Positions 8,080 through 16,321 of a stretch of 47,558 nucleotides of DNA are shown here, one piece after another (the first letter of the stretch is position 1; every line of letters begins with the position of its first letter). The DNA is taken from positions 1 to 47,558 of the forward strand of contig NZ_SJDL01000040.1 of the NCBI RefSeq assembly GCF_004327985.1. The letters run 5' to 3'. This DNA comes from Marinobacter halodurans. Lineage in GTDB: Bacteria > Pseudomonadota > Gammaproteobacteria > Pseudomonadales > Oleiphilaceae. The notes beneath the pieces are model-generated. The model was not told where the DNA came from, ran no database searches, and was given only the letters and a program-made list of their open reading frames with translations. The translations under genes were made by a program, and so were the position numbers.

Positions 8080-8394
8080 ATGGACTACGCCGACAGTGTA
8101 CAGAAGGTTCTCCTGCGCAAGATCAACAAGGCCGAGCAGGACCTGATGCAGCTCAAACTGGATTATTGCCGCTTCATTTTCGGCCTGACGCACCGCAGCC
8201 AGGTCATCGTCGGCGAGACCCATTACTCTGTTCACTCGGTGGATCTGGACAGCATGACGCGCCAGGAAGACGGCAGCCTGAATCGACCGGTGGTATGGGG
8301 TGTCCCGGAGGGAGCCCATCCGGATATTGCGCCCCTGAACCTGGGTACGGAATGGCGCGTTGCCAAGGGCGCTGCGGGGCAGGCCGGTTCCTAA
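8080..8394 (+). CDS. Small hypothetical protein
   Basis: 104 residues from ATG 8080 (MDYADSVQKVLLRKINKAEQ); a GTG at 8035 would add 15 residues. Neither has a clear ribosome site. The N-terminus is an amphipathic helix (QKVLLRKINKAEQDLMQLKLDYCRFIF), suggesting a coiled coil, followed by a beta-rich tail ending in a Gly/Ala stretch. There is no signal peptide or membrane segment. I recognise no family. It is convergent with the next gene, the stops being 14 bp apart. Confidence 0.55.
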   Translation: MDYADSVQKVLLRKINKAEQDLMQLKLDYCRFIFGLTHRSQVIVGETHYSVHSVDLDSMTRQEDGSLNRPVVWGVPEGAHPDIAPLNLGTEWRVAKGAAGQAGS

Positions 8395-8408
8395 GACAGG
8401 GGGCGGCT

Positions 8409-9050
8409 TCAGAGCAGGGCGTTTTCGGTCAGCGACGTGTAGAGCGATTGCGCTTCCGGTACGAACCGGTGCTCCTGCCAGTGCTCAGCACCCTCCAGTC
8501 CGTTCCGGTAGCAGTGCAGCAGACTGCTGCTGGCGGTCAGGTCCGACAGCATCTGCTCGATGACGATATCCCCGATGTCCAGCGCGTGCTGGATGACCTT
8601 GATGGCCGCCTCCTGAATTCTTTCCCGTTCCTTTACGTGCCTATATGCCAGGCCGCAAGCGGCGCCGTGGAAATAGGCCACCGCCAGCGATTTCAGGGTG
8701 GGGGCCGCATCGCGCAGGATCAGGCCGTGGTGACGCACATCGGTAAGCTGGATCGACGCGAAGATGTGCAACTGGGTCACCAGGTCGGTGGCGCGTAACG
8801 GGTGTCGGCCGCCCTGGCCGTCGGCAGCTCGCTGGTAGGCCTTCCGGGTGGCTTCAGTCGCCGGAAATGCGGTGGACACGGAAGCTGTCTCTACGGGCGC
8901 CGGCGCGAACGCGGACGTCGAGCGGAATGGCCGCAGGCGGGCCAGCGAATACATGCGATAGGCCATCAGCGCCAGCAGGACAGCCAGACTGAATTCCACA
9001 CCCGATACGATTAATCCCATCATACGATCCCTGTCGTGCTGGTCGCTCAT
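8409..9050 (-). CDS. Hypothetical single-pass membrane protein
   Basis: 213 residues. A membrane helix near the N-terminus (GLIVSGVEFSLAVLLALMAYRMY, ~12-34) is followed by a ~50-residue Ala/Pro/Ser-rich linker and a helical cytosolic or periplasmic domain (~85-210) with several His and Cys. I do not recognise the family. The stretch 9051-9135 between it and the transporter operon holds no gene. It is probably a separate transcription unit. Confidence 0.6.
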   Translation of the reverse strand: MSDQHDRDRMMGLIVSGVEFSLAVLLALMAYRMYSLARLRPFRSTSAFAPAPVETASVSTAFPATEATRKAYQRAADGQGGRHPLRATDLVTQLHIFASIQLTDVRHHGLILRDAAPTLKSLAVAYFHGAACGLAYRHVKERERIQEAAIKVIQHALDIGDIVIEQMLSDLTASSSLLHCYRNGLEGAEHWQEHRFVPEAQSLYTSLTENALL

Positions 9051-9135
9051 GTTGAGCCCGGATTGTAACCAAATGTTACTGCCGAATATCAGGTGAAAGA
9101 CGTGAAGGAGTGCAAAATCTGATGTAAAAGGCGTG

Positions 9136-10614
9136 TCAGTGGCCTTCGCAGGTCATGGAGACCTTGAGCTTCAGGCGGGCACGGACGCGGCGGGAGATGG
9201 CATCCACACCGATATTGAGAAAGGCCGTGACCAGGATCAGCACCATGGCCTTGTCGAACTGGATGTTCTGGATGGCGCTGTCGACAAAGAAGCCGAGCGT
9301 GTAGATCCCCAGAATACCCAGGATGGCGGTTTCCCGCATGATGATTTCCCAGCGGTAGAACAGGAAGGCCAGGAACGGGCTGTACAGCCGAGGCAGCAGT
9401 TCGTAGCCATAGCGTTCTATGCCCTTGGGGGCATCCGGGCGCAACGTGATCTCATTGCTGCGACGACCGATCAGGTGGCCGATGATGCCGCCGTTATGCA
9501 GCGCCAGGGCGACAATCGCCGGCAGCATGGACGGTCCCCAGAGTTGGAGCAGGATGTACGCGATTACGTATTCCGGCGTCGACCGCGCGATGACCAGTAC
9601 GACATGGCCCAGCCCCCGCCGGGTCGGTCCACCAAAATGGCGGGAAATCAGCGGAAAGGCCATCAGCGTCACCAGGCCGGTCAGCACCAGGGCGATCTGC
9701 GTCAACACCAGGGTGTTCCAGATGCCGGGCATCGCCTGGTTGACAGCAAGATCCGACAGCCAGTGCCACAATCCGGATAGCCCTTCGCCATCCCGTAGCG
9801 GTGACGGGACAATGTCCTGGGTGAAGAAACGCACCACATTGCCCCAGACGATCGGCAGTCCATCCCCCAGGAAAAACGGCGCTGCGATCACGTACAGTGG
9901 AATCAGTCGCGGCCGGGCCCAGAGCCTGAGTGTGGCGATCAACACATAGAACAACAGGAGCAGGGCGCCCACCTCCGAGTAATAGCCCTGGGAGAAGGAC
10001 GACTCCAGATAATAGCCCAATGTCGGCAGCCCCACGAAACCCAGCACCGCGCTGGATCGCAGACCGCACTCCAGCCGGTATGAGGTGTAGGTGATCAGGT
10101 GCGGCAGGGCGTCCGGAATCCGTGCGTAGAGAAACGACGACAACACGTCCACCTTGCGGGACAGCACTCTCTCCGGCGTTGGATCGGTTTCGTCCAGGAT
10201 TTCGGAGTAGACCTTGGCGAAGATGCCGGCGTAGGGAATGGCGATCGCCAGCACGCCGGTCAGCGGATGGAAGCCGAAGAACTGCAGGAAGATCAGCGCC
10301 CAGAAGAGTTCGTGGATGGCCCGGATGAACGCGCAGAACATCCGCACCGCCCGGAACCGAAACACCAGGGCCAGCAGGAAACCGCTGACGCTGCCCAAGG
10401 CCACACCGGTAAAGGCAAAGGCCAGTGTGCGTAGCAGCGCGGTGCCGATGTGCTCGAGGGAGAAAAAATCCGGGGTGACCATCCCCAGGAACAATGCCGC
10501 CAGGTCCTGCCAGGGATTGATGGTGGTGATCGCCAGATCCGCCGCAAACAGGCACAGGATCGCTATCGCCACAAAGGCGGCGGTAATCCTGACGGATGTG
10601 GACGATAGGATCAC
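9136..10614 (-). CDS. Tandem PhnE-like ABC permease (two fused permease halves)
   Basis: 492 residues, about twice the usual PhnE length. Two BPD_transp_1 halves are visible, each with an EAA-like cytoplasmic loop region: IPYAGIFAKVYSEILDETDP in the first half and LALHNGGIIGHLIGRRSNEI in the second, each flanked by about six hydrophobic helices. The start is GTG 10614; its ribosome site is weak (AGGAG is ~13 nt away). It lies downstream of the ATPase and binding-protein genes on the same strand. Next to selD, this PhnCDE-like set is most likely a selenium oxyanion importer; phosphonate or phosphite uptake is the alternative. Confidence 0.85.
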   Translation of the reverse strand: MILSSTSVRITAAFVAIAILCLFAADLAITTINPWQDLAALFLGMVTPDFFSLEHIGTALLRTLAFAFTGVALGSVSGFLLALVFRFRAVRMFCAFIRAIHELFWALIFLQFFGFHPLTGVLAIAIPYAGIFAKVYSEILDETDPTPERVLSRKVDVLSSFLYARIPDALPHLITYTSYRLECGLRSSAVLGFVGLPTLGYYLESSFSQGYYSEVGALLLLFYVLIATLRLWARPRLIPLYVIAAPFFLGDGLPIVWGNVVRFFTQDIVPSPLRDGEGLSGLWHWLSDLAVNQAMPGIWNTLVLTQIALVLTGLVTLMAFPLISRHFGGPTRRGLGHVVLVIARSTPEYVIAYILLQLWGPSMLPAIVALALHNGGIIGHLIGRRSNEITLRPDAPKGIERYGYELLPRLYSPFLAFLFYRWEIIMRETAILGILGIYTLGFFVDSAIQNIQFDKAMVLILVTAFLNIGVDAISRRVRARLKLKVSMTCEGH

Positions 10615-10629
10615 GAGGCCGGGCGTCTC

Positions 10630-11280
10630 CTAGTAAAGCGGCAGGATATCGCTGGGTGTGAGGCGCCGGGTCATGTCATCCAGGGCAATCTGGCCATTCT
10701 GGATGCCGATGATGCGATCGCAGTAGCGCAGGGCCAGGTCGATATCGTGCAGGGCAACAACGGAGGTGGCGTAGGATTCGGTCATCAGGCCCATGACAAC
10801 GTGGGCGAGCGGACCGTCCAGCGCGGACACCGGCTCGTCCGCGAGCAGGATCTCCGCCTCCTGGAACAGGGCCCGGGCAATGGCCGTGCGTTGCTTCTGG
10901 CCACCGGACAGGGTGGCTACGGGCGTGCGGAGTTTGTCCGGGATGCCCAGTTTTTCCAGCAGGGGTTCGATCGCCCGGAGTTCCCGCCGGCGCGGCCAGA
11001 CGAGGTTGAGCAGGTTATACCAGCGCGAGTGCGCCGCCAATCGACCCATGTAGACGTTATGGAAAACGGGCAGGGACTGGACCAGTCCCTGCTCCTGGGG
11101 CACCAGCGCTGCCCGGTCCCGCACCTGGTCGTAGAGCAGGCCGAGCAGCGTCGATTTACCCGCACCGCTGCCGCCGACCAGCGCAATATGCTCGCCCGGA
11201 CGGATGTCCAGCGAGATCGGACCCAGGACCTGCTGGCCACCGTAGGCGGCCGTCAGGTTGCGCAGGTGGACGGCATCCAT
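10630..11280 (-). CDS. PhnC-like ABC ATP-binding protein (putative selenate importer)
   Basis: 216 residues: Walker A GGSGAGKST, signature LSGGQKQRTAIARAL, Walker B ILLADEPVSALD, H-loop VVALHDIDLALRY. It is slightly shorter than typical PhnC. The ATG overlaps the stop of the binding-protein gene by one base (TGATG), so the two are co-translated. It powers the double permease encoded 15 bp downstream. Confidence 0.9.
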   Translation of the reverse strand: MDAVHLRNLTAAYGGQQVLGPISLDIRPGEHIALVGGSGAGKSTLLGLLYDQVRDRAALVPQEQGLVQSLPVFHNVYMGRLAAHSRWYNLLNLVWPRRRELRAIEPLLEKLGIPDKLRTPVATLSGGQKQRTAIARALFQEAEILLADEPVSALDGPLAHVVMGLMTESYATSVVALHDIDLALRYCDRIIGIQNGQIALDDMTRRLTPSDILPLY

Positions 11281-12137
11281 CAGTCGATGATTCCGATCTG
11301 TTTGGCGGTTTCGCGGATGGAGTCGTAATCCGAATTGCTGGCCGGGATAAAGGCGGAGCGCGGGAATTTCTTGAGCAGCTCGGGATCGTCCATGTTGAGC
11401 AGCGCCTGCTTGACCTTATCCTTGAAGCCCTCGCCGAAACGCTCGTTGACGTCGCCGCGGATGGTCCACTGGTAATCCTGGTAAGGCGGGGTCTCCCAGA
11501 TGACCTTGACGGCATCGGTGTTGATCTTGCCGGCATCCAGTTCGCTGTTCCAGACCGCGTAGTTCACGGCGCCCACCTGATAGGTGCCGGATTCCACCAG
11601 GCGGATGGTCCGGGAGTGGTTACCGCTGAAACCGACGCGGCTGAAAACGTCTTTCGGGGCCTCGCCGAAGGCCTGGCGAATGTAGTATTCCGGCATCAGC
11701 CGACCGGAGGTGGAGCCCTTGGAGCCGAAGGTGAAGGTCATGCCCCTGATCGCCTTGGGCAGCGTGTCGGAATGCTCCAGGCCGGTGCTCTTGTGGGCGA
11801 TGAAATAGGTGATGAACTGGGTGTCTTCCTTGCCCTGGGCAATCGCCTCGGAGCCAGGAACCAGCTGCCGGGCCTGGACGCCGGACAGGCCACCAAACCA
11901 CGCCAGTTGCACCTGGTTGTTGCGGAATGCAGAGACCGCAGCGGCGTAGCTCTTCACCGGTACGTAACGCACGTCCACGTCCAGTTGCTCGGACAGGTAA
12001 TCGGCCACGCTCTGGAAACGCTCACGCAGTCGGGTTTCATCGTTATCGGGAATCGCAGTAAAGACAAAGGTGTCCGCCATGACCGGGGCCACCAGCGCCA
12101 GGGAGAGCAGCAACGCCCGTCGAATCTGTTTCAGCAT
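11280..12137 (-). CDS. PhnD-like periplasmic binding protein (putative selenate-binding)
   Basis: 285 residues with a signal peptide (MLKQIRRALLLSLALVAPVMA) and the PhnD/TauA-type fold. The conserved start FTAIPDNDETRLRERFQSVADYLSEQL and the segments AWFGGLSGVQAR and FGSKGSTSGRLMPEYYI match PhnD relatives. A subgroup of this family has been annotated as selenate-binding because it sits beside selD, as here (gap 120 bp). GGAGA lies ~7 nt before the ATG. It is the first gene of the three-gene transporter operon. Confidence 0.85.
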   Translation of the reverse strand: MLKQIRRALLLSLALVAPVMADTFVFTAIPDNDETRLRERFQSVADYLSEQLDVDVRYVPVKSYAAAVSAFRNNQVQLAWFGGLSGVQARQLVPGSEAIAQGKEDTQFITYFIAHKSTGLEHSDTLPKAIRGMTFTFGSKGSTSGRLMPEYYIRQAFGEAPKDVFSRVGFSGNHSRTIRLVESGTYQVGAVNYAVWNSELDAGKINTDAVKVIWETPPYQDYQWTIRGDVNERFGEGFKDKVKQALLNMDDPELLKKFPRSAFIPASNSDYDSIRETAKQIGIID

Positions 12138-12257
12138 GTTGTTTTCTCCGTCGATGCCTGTTTCGCCGGGTTTCCCTCCGGCATTGGGTTCTGGGTGCGC
12201 AAGAATACCGCCTTACTGCAGTGGATTGAAGCACTCCGCCTGACGCATCCTGCGCGG

Positions 12258-14528
12258 TTACACGAGGCGGATGGGCGCCAGTTCATCGCCCGCCTCGAGG
12301 ATTTTTCCGATGATCGCTACCTGCCCGTACCCCCGCTCTTTCAGGGCGGCCAGACATTCCTCGGCCTGGTCCGCTGGCACGCCGGCGAGCAGCCCGCCGG
12401 CTGTCTGCGGATCGAACAGGATCGGGTAGCGGGGATCCTCCGCTTTCTCGGCCTGGTTGCGAATCGCCCGCCGCAATCGCACGTTGGCGGGTTGCAGCGA
12501 ACTCAGGATTCCGTCTTTCAAGGTCTCTTCGGCGCCTTCCAGCAGGGGCAGGCTGGGCAGATCCAGTGCCGCATCGACGCCGGACGGCCGGGTCATTTCC
12601 ACCAGATGCCCCAGTAATCCAAAGCCAGTGACGTCGGTGCAGGCCGTGGCTCCAAATTCTTTCAGACACTGGGCGGCTCTCTGGTTGGACACCTGCATCT
12701 GCGCCAGGGCACCGTCGATCCAGCGTCCGCGGGCCTTGAGCCGCGGGTAGGCGGCAAACAGGGTGCCGGTGCCCAGCGGCTTGGTCAGGATGAGGACGTT
12801 GCCCGGTCGCAGGCCATCCTTGCGCAGGATGGCATCCGGGTCGACCAGACCGTTGACGGCAAAGCCCAATCCCAGCTCCAGCCCTTCACCGGTGTGCCCG
12901 CCAACCAGGGCGCAGCCGGCGCTGTTGAGGACATCGACGGCGCCTTTCATCATCTGGAACACCAGATCTTCCACCTTGGACTCGATCCCCGCCGGCACCA
13001 TGGCGATGGCCGTGGCGCTCTGGGCCTCGGCGCCCATGGCGAAAATATCCCCGAGGCTGTGGTTGGCGGCAATACGTCCGAACACATAGGGGTCGTCAAT
13101 GAACGCGCGAAAGAAGTCGATGGTCTGGACGACCGCCTTGCCGTCGGGGACGGCGAGTACGGCGGCGTCATCGGGTGAATGCAGGCCCACCAGGATGTCA
13201 TCGCGTTCGACGGGCTGGATCCGGGCCAGGGCTCGGGACAGGACGGTGCTGCCCACTTTGGCACCGCAACCGCCGCACCGCATGGCCAGTGCTGAAATCG
13301 CCTGGGCGGCATCCTCGTCGTTCAGCGCGGCCGAGGTGTCGGGCTGTTGCGCCGATTCCGCCATCGCAGGCAAATCATTAAAACGGGCCATGAAGCGCCG
13401 GTCGATCCAGTCCTTCCAGCGCCAGACCCATCGGCCGCCGAATCCCAGGGCGCCCCGGGACGCGATGGCGTAGCGGTCGCCGGTGCTGATCAGTGCCAAC
13501 CAGTGGCGCTGAGGATGGAACGGCCTGGGTGTTTGCCCCAGTGCAACTCGTCTCAGGTTATCCGCCAAAGGCGGCCCCTGGCGTACGGCAAACACGCCGG
13601 CTTTTTCCCGGGGATGTTCGGAGACGTGCGCGATATCGCCGGCCGCGAAGATGCGGTCGTCGGTTTCCGTTTGCAGTGTGTCCCGGGTGCGGATAAAGCC
13701 GTCTTCGTCGAGCGCCAGTCCCGTCGTTTTCAACCAGTCCGGCGCGCCGGCCCGGGTGACCCAGAGGGTTTCATTGACGGCCAGCGAGCTGCCGCCGGCG
13801 GTATGAATCTGGTTGGCGCTCACCTTGACCACGGGATCGCCCAGGTGAAGGCGGATGCCGCGGTCCCGGACCACGCTTTCCAGCCGGGCCCGAACCCGGG
13901 CGTTGTGCGTGGGCACCAAGGTGCTGTCGGCGTCGAACAAATGGAAGCGCAACTGGCGCGGATCCTTGTCCAGGGACTTGAACACCTGGCGCAGGCGATA
14001 CTGCATGGCCAGGATCAGCTCGACGCCGCCGGCACCGGCACCGACGACGGCAATCGACAGCGGCCCCTGATGATGCTCGCAACGCTCAAGCAAGGCCTGC
14101 CAGCGGTTGTTGAAATCGTGGATGGGTTTGACGGGGACGGCGTATTGATCCGCTCCGGGTACGTCGCGCAGTCCCGGTGCGGAGCCGATATTGATCGACA
14201 GCAGGTCATAGGGCACTGGCGGTCGATTGCGGCAGAGCACCTGTTGGGACGATCGATCGATGCCCAGGGCCTCATCCCGGAAAAAGCGAGCGCCGGCAAA
14301 TTCGGCCAGGCGACGCAGGTCAATGTGCACGTCGTCATAGTCGTAATGGCCGGCCACATAACCCGGCAACATGCCGGAGTAGGGGGTGTGGGTGTCGCGG
14401 CAGATCACGGTCAGTCGAACGCCTGGCACCGGCTTCATGGCAAACCGTCGCAACACGCCGACGTGGCTGTGGCCACCGCCGATCAGGACGATATCGCGCA
14501 GAACGGGCTGCTCGGGAGAGCGCATCAT
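12258..14528 (-). CDS. selD: Fused FAD-dependent oxidoreductase / selenide, water dikinase
   Basis: 756 residues. Residues ~1-385 are an NADH dehydrogenase-like FAD/NAD(P) oxidoreductase (IVLIGGGHSHVGVLRRF, then VVGAGAGGVELILAM and FAAGDIAHV). Residues ~410-756 are SelD, with the catalytic region MRCGGCGAKVGSTVLSRAL, then LVGLHSPDDAAVL, ANHSLGDIFAMGAEAQSATA and ALVGGHTGEGLELGLGF. SelD makes selenophosphate from selenide and ATP; the oxidoreductase half is thought to help supply or reduce selenium. The active-site residue is Cys, not Sec, and no in-frame UGA is present. Two adjacent ATGs exist (14528, 14525), preceded by GAGG. The user enzymes (SelA, or MnmH for selenouridine) are not in the window. 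Confidence 0.92.
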   Translation of the reverse strand: MMRSPEQPVLRDIVLIGGGHSHVGVLRRFAMKPVPGVRLTVICRDTHTPYSGMLPGYVAGHYDYDDVHIDLRRLAEFAGARFFRDEALGIDRSSQQVLCRNRPPVPYDLLSINIGSAPGLRDVPGADQYAVPVKPIHDFNNRWQALLERCEHHQGPLSIAVVGAGAGGVELILAMQYRLRQVFKSLDKDPRQLRFHLFDADSTLVPTHNARVRARLESVVRDRGIRLHLGDPVVKVSANQIHTAGGSSLAVNETLWVTRAGAPDWLKTTGLALDEDGFIRTRDTLQTETDDRIFAAGDIAHVSEHPREKAGVFAVRQGPPLADNLRRVALGQTPRPFHPQRHWLALISTGDRYAIASRGALGFGGRWVWRWKDWIDRRFMARFNDLPAMAESAQQPDTSAALNDEDAAQAISALAMRCGGCGAKVGSTVLSRALARIQPVERDDILVGLHSPDDAAVLAVPDGKAVVQTIDFFRAFIDDPYVFGRIAANHSLGDIFAMGAEAQSATAIAMVPAGIESKVEDLVFQMMKGAVDVLNSAGCALVGGHTGEGLELGLGFAVNGLVDPDAILRKDGLRPGNVLILTKPLGTGTLFAAYPRLKARGRWIDGALAQMQVSNQRAAQCLKEFGATACTDVTGFGLLGHLVEMTRPSGVDAALDLPSLPLLEGAEETLKDGILSSLQPANVRLRRAIRNQAEKAEDPRYPILFDPQTAGGLLAGVPADQAEECLAALKERGYGQVAIIGKILEAGDELAPIRLV

Positions 14529-14630
14529 TCAACCTCAGACAAGATAAACGGTTGCGTATGATACGCAGACAGACGTTTGACGAGAACCGCCGGACGGCGC
14601 TCGGATCGGATCAACGCAATGGGGAAAGGT

Positions 14631-14657
14631 TGGGGGACGGCGCAGTGACCGCCCCCC
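14631..14657 (-). terminator. GC-rich hairpin after the phasin-like gene
   Basis: Read leftwards, GGGGGGCGG pairs with CCGTCCCCC across a nine-base loop, followed by AACCTTT. It lies 10 bp past the stop of the 14668 gene. The T-run is poor, so this is a possible rather than a clear intrinsic terminator. Confidence 0.35.
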
Positions 14658-14667
14658 GGTATTCGAA

Positions 14668-15417
14668 TCAGGAGAGCAGCTTCTTTGCCTCGGCAGACCA
14701 GGTGTCGTAACCGCGCATGGTGGAGAATTCTTTCATTTTCTCCTTTTCCTCGGCGGACGGATCGGCGATCTGCTTGATGGAGGTGATGCCTTTGGCCTGC
14801 ATTTTCTTGGCAGTCGCCGGACCGATGCCCTTGACCTTGGTCAGGTCGTTTTCGTTCACGGCTTTCGGCTTACTGGCCGTGGCCGTCTTGGTGGCTGCGG
14901 CTTTCTTCGGTGCAGCCGCTTTTTTTGCGGCGGGCGCCTTGGATGCGGATGCCTTGCTGCTCGCCGAGGCTTTGGCGGCGGGCTTCTTGGCCGCTGGCTT
15001 GGTCGTGGCCTTCTTGGTGGTCGTCTTGGCGGTCTTGGCAGCCTTGTTAGCCGCGGTTTTCGCAGCAGGCGGCGTTGCCTTCGCAGCGGTTTCCTGCGTC
15101 TTGTCGGCGACCTTCGCGGTGGTCTGTTTCACTTCCTTGGAAGCGAGACCTACGCGCTCGAGCAGATGATGCTGCAGTTCGTGGAATTCGTTCAGGCGAC
15201 GATCCAGCTCTTCGTTGAAACGCTTCATTTCGCGCTCACGGAGCTTTTCTACTTCATCCAGCAGCTTGCGAATCGGTTCCTGGACCTGACTTTGCAGGGC
15301 GTCGAACTGCTTGAATGCGTCGTTAATGAGTTTTTCGATCTGGGTGGAGGTCTTCTCGAATTCCTTGTTGACCTTCTTCACCAGTTTATCGACACCTGCC
15401 TTCTCTTTCTTGGCCAT
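14668..15417 (-). CDS. Phasin-like / AlgP-like Lys-Ala repeat / helix-hairpin-helix protein
   Basis: 249 residues in three parts. Residues ~1-95 form a long amphipathic helix typical of phasins and PHA-granule proteins (VDKLVKKVNKEFEKTSTQIE). Residues ~96-190 are a Lys/Ala-rich low-complexity tract (TAKTTTKKATTKPAAKKPAA) like histone H1 or AlgP tails, which bind DNA. Residues ~195-249 contain a helix-hairpin-helix motif, LTKVKGIGPATAKKMQAKGI. Such architecture could tether PHA granules to the nucleoid, as PhaM/PhaF do; this is inference. GGGGA precedes the ATG. No PHA genes are in the window. Confidence 0.8.
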   Translation of the reverse strand: MAKKEKAGVDKLVKKVNKEFEKTSTQIEKLINDAFKQFDALQSQVQEPIRKLLDEVEKLREREMKRFNEELDRRLNEFHELQHHLLERVGLASKEVKQTTAKVADKTQETAAKATPPAAKTAANKAAKTAKTTTKKATTKPAAKKPAAKASASSKASASKAPAAKKAAAPKKAAATKTATASKPKAVNENDLTKVKGIGPATAKKMQAKGITSIKQIADPSAEEKEKMKEFSTMRGYDTWSAEAKKLLS

Positions 15418-15598
15418 GGTTCATTCCCCGTTTGCTCTGGTTTATTGATGACTGCGGTGTTTCGATGCGTTTCCCGTCAGGCGGTTACGCTGAAATCTTC
15501 AAGCAGGATTGGGGGAGTGTGACGCCCTTTCCCTGTCTGTCCGGATTGCCTGTGGCGCCATCAACCTGCCACGGGTTTTGTCCAGAATCCCTGTACGA

Positions 15599-16015
15599 TC
15601 AGGCCAGTTGCGTGGCGCCGGTGCCACTCTGACTGCGCCTTGAGCGCAACGACTGTTTGCGCTCGAGCACTTCCTGAATGCGACCCAACTTGCCGCGCAG
15701 ATCCGCGTCGGTGCGGGTCTGTGAGGCTGCAAAATCAATGGAATAGAAGAAATTGCTACAGTGCTTTCTCACCTCAACGACCAGTCCCTGAAGGCCTTCC
15801 GCTTCGATGTTGTCGAACGGCATTTGCATGATGAGGTCGAACTGGAGGGTGTCGCCGGGCTCGAAGACTTTGTCTGTTTTCAGGATGCAGCCGTATTCGT
15901 CCAGTCCGAAAATACGGGATTCGATCAGTTCCTTCCTGAACAGGCCTTTCTTGAAACGAAAGCGCGCCGTCAGGTCGGGCAGGGGCTGTGTGCTTGTGAG
16001 ATCCATTCGATCCAT
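15599..16015 (-). CDS. PilZ-like domain protein
   Basis: 138 residues from ATG 16015. The barrel pattern ESRIFGLDEYGCILKTDKVFEPGDTLQFDLIM and GLVVEVRKHCSNFFYSIDF resembles PilZ domains, but the N-terminal RxxxR is weak (RFRFKKGLFRKELIE). It has a basic C-terminal tail. The true start could also be 16006, or GTG 16069; none has a convincing ribosome site. C-di-GMP binding is uncertain. The upstream gap 16070-16321 holds no gene that I can support. Confidence 0.6.
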   Translation of the reverse strand: MDRMDLTSTQPLPDLTARFRFKKGLFRKELIESRIFGLDEYGCILKTDKVFEPGDTLQFDLIMQMPFDNIEAEGLQGLVVEVRKHCSNFFYSIDFAASQTRTDADLRGKLGRIQEVLERKQSLRSRRSQSGTGATQLA

Positions 16016-16321
16016 GGGCAAAACCGCTGTTCCGGCAAAATCTACTACCGGTTGAAGACAGGTTCGCACCGTCGGGGTTCCCCGGCGGCACCTTCAATGG
16101 GCATCGACTGCGTTCGATCGTACCCTCGACTGACGCCTTTCACCTGCAATATTGCTCAAACTGTAGTCAGCGACGGGCAATATGGCAACGTGATCAGCCT
16201 TGTACATTAAACTTTTTGACGTCTTGTTCAAGTTTACAAGGTGTCGTAAGGGGCCAGATGCAGACGCATGGTAACCATTTGTGACACTTTGTGCCACGTC
16301 GCCTGCAGCTGGCCCGGCGTT

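Noticed and set aside
11616-12617. Long plus-strand open frame opposite the binding-protein and selD genes
   Set aside because: It is a shadow of GC-rich coding DNA on the other strand, with no family resemblance or ribosome site; the same holds for 4187-5158, 13347-14561 and 27442-28662.
12258-14528. Selenocysteine-containing SelD
   Set aside because: The catalytic motif reads CGGCGAK with ordinary Cys codons; there is no in-frame UGA.
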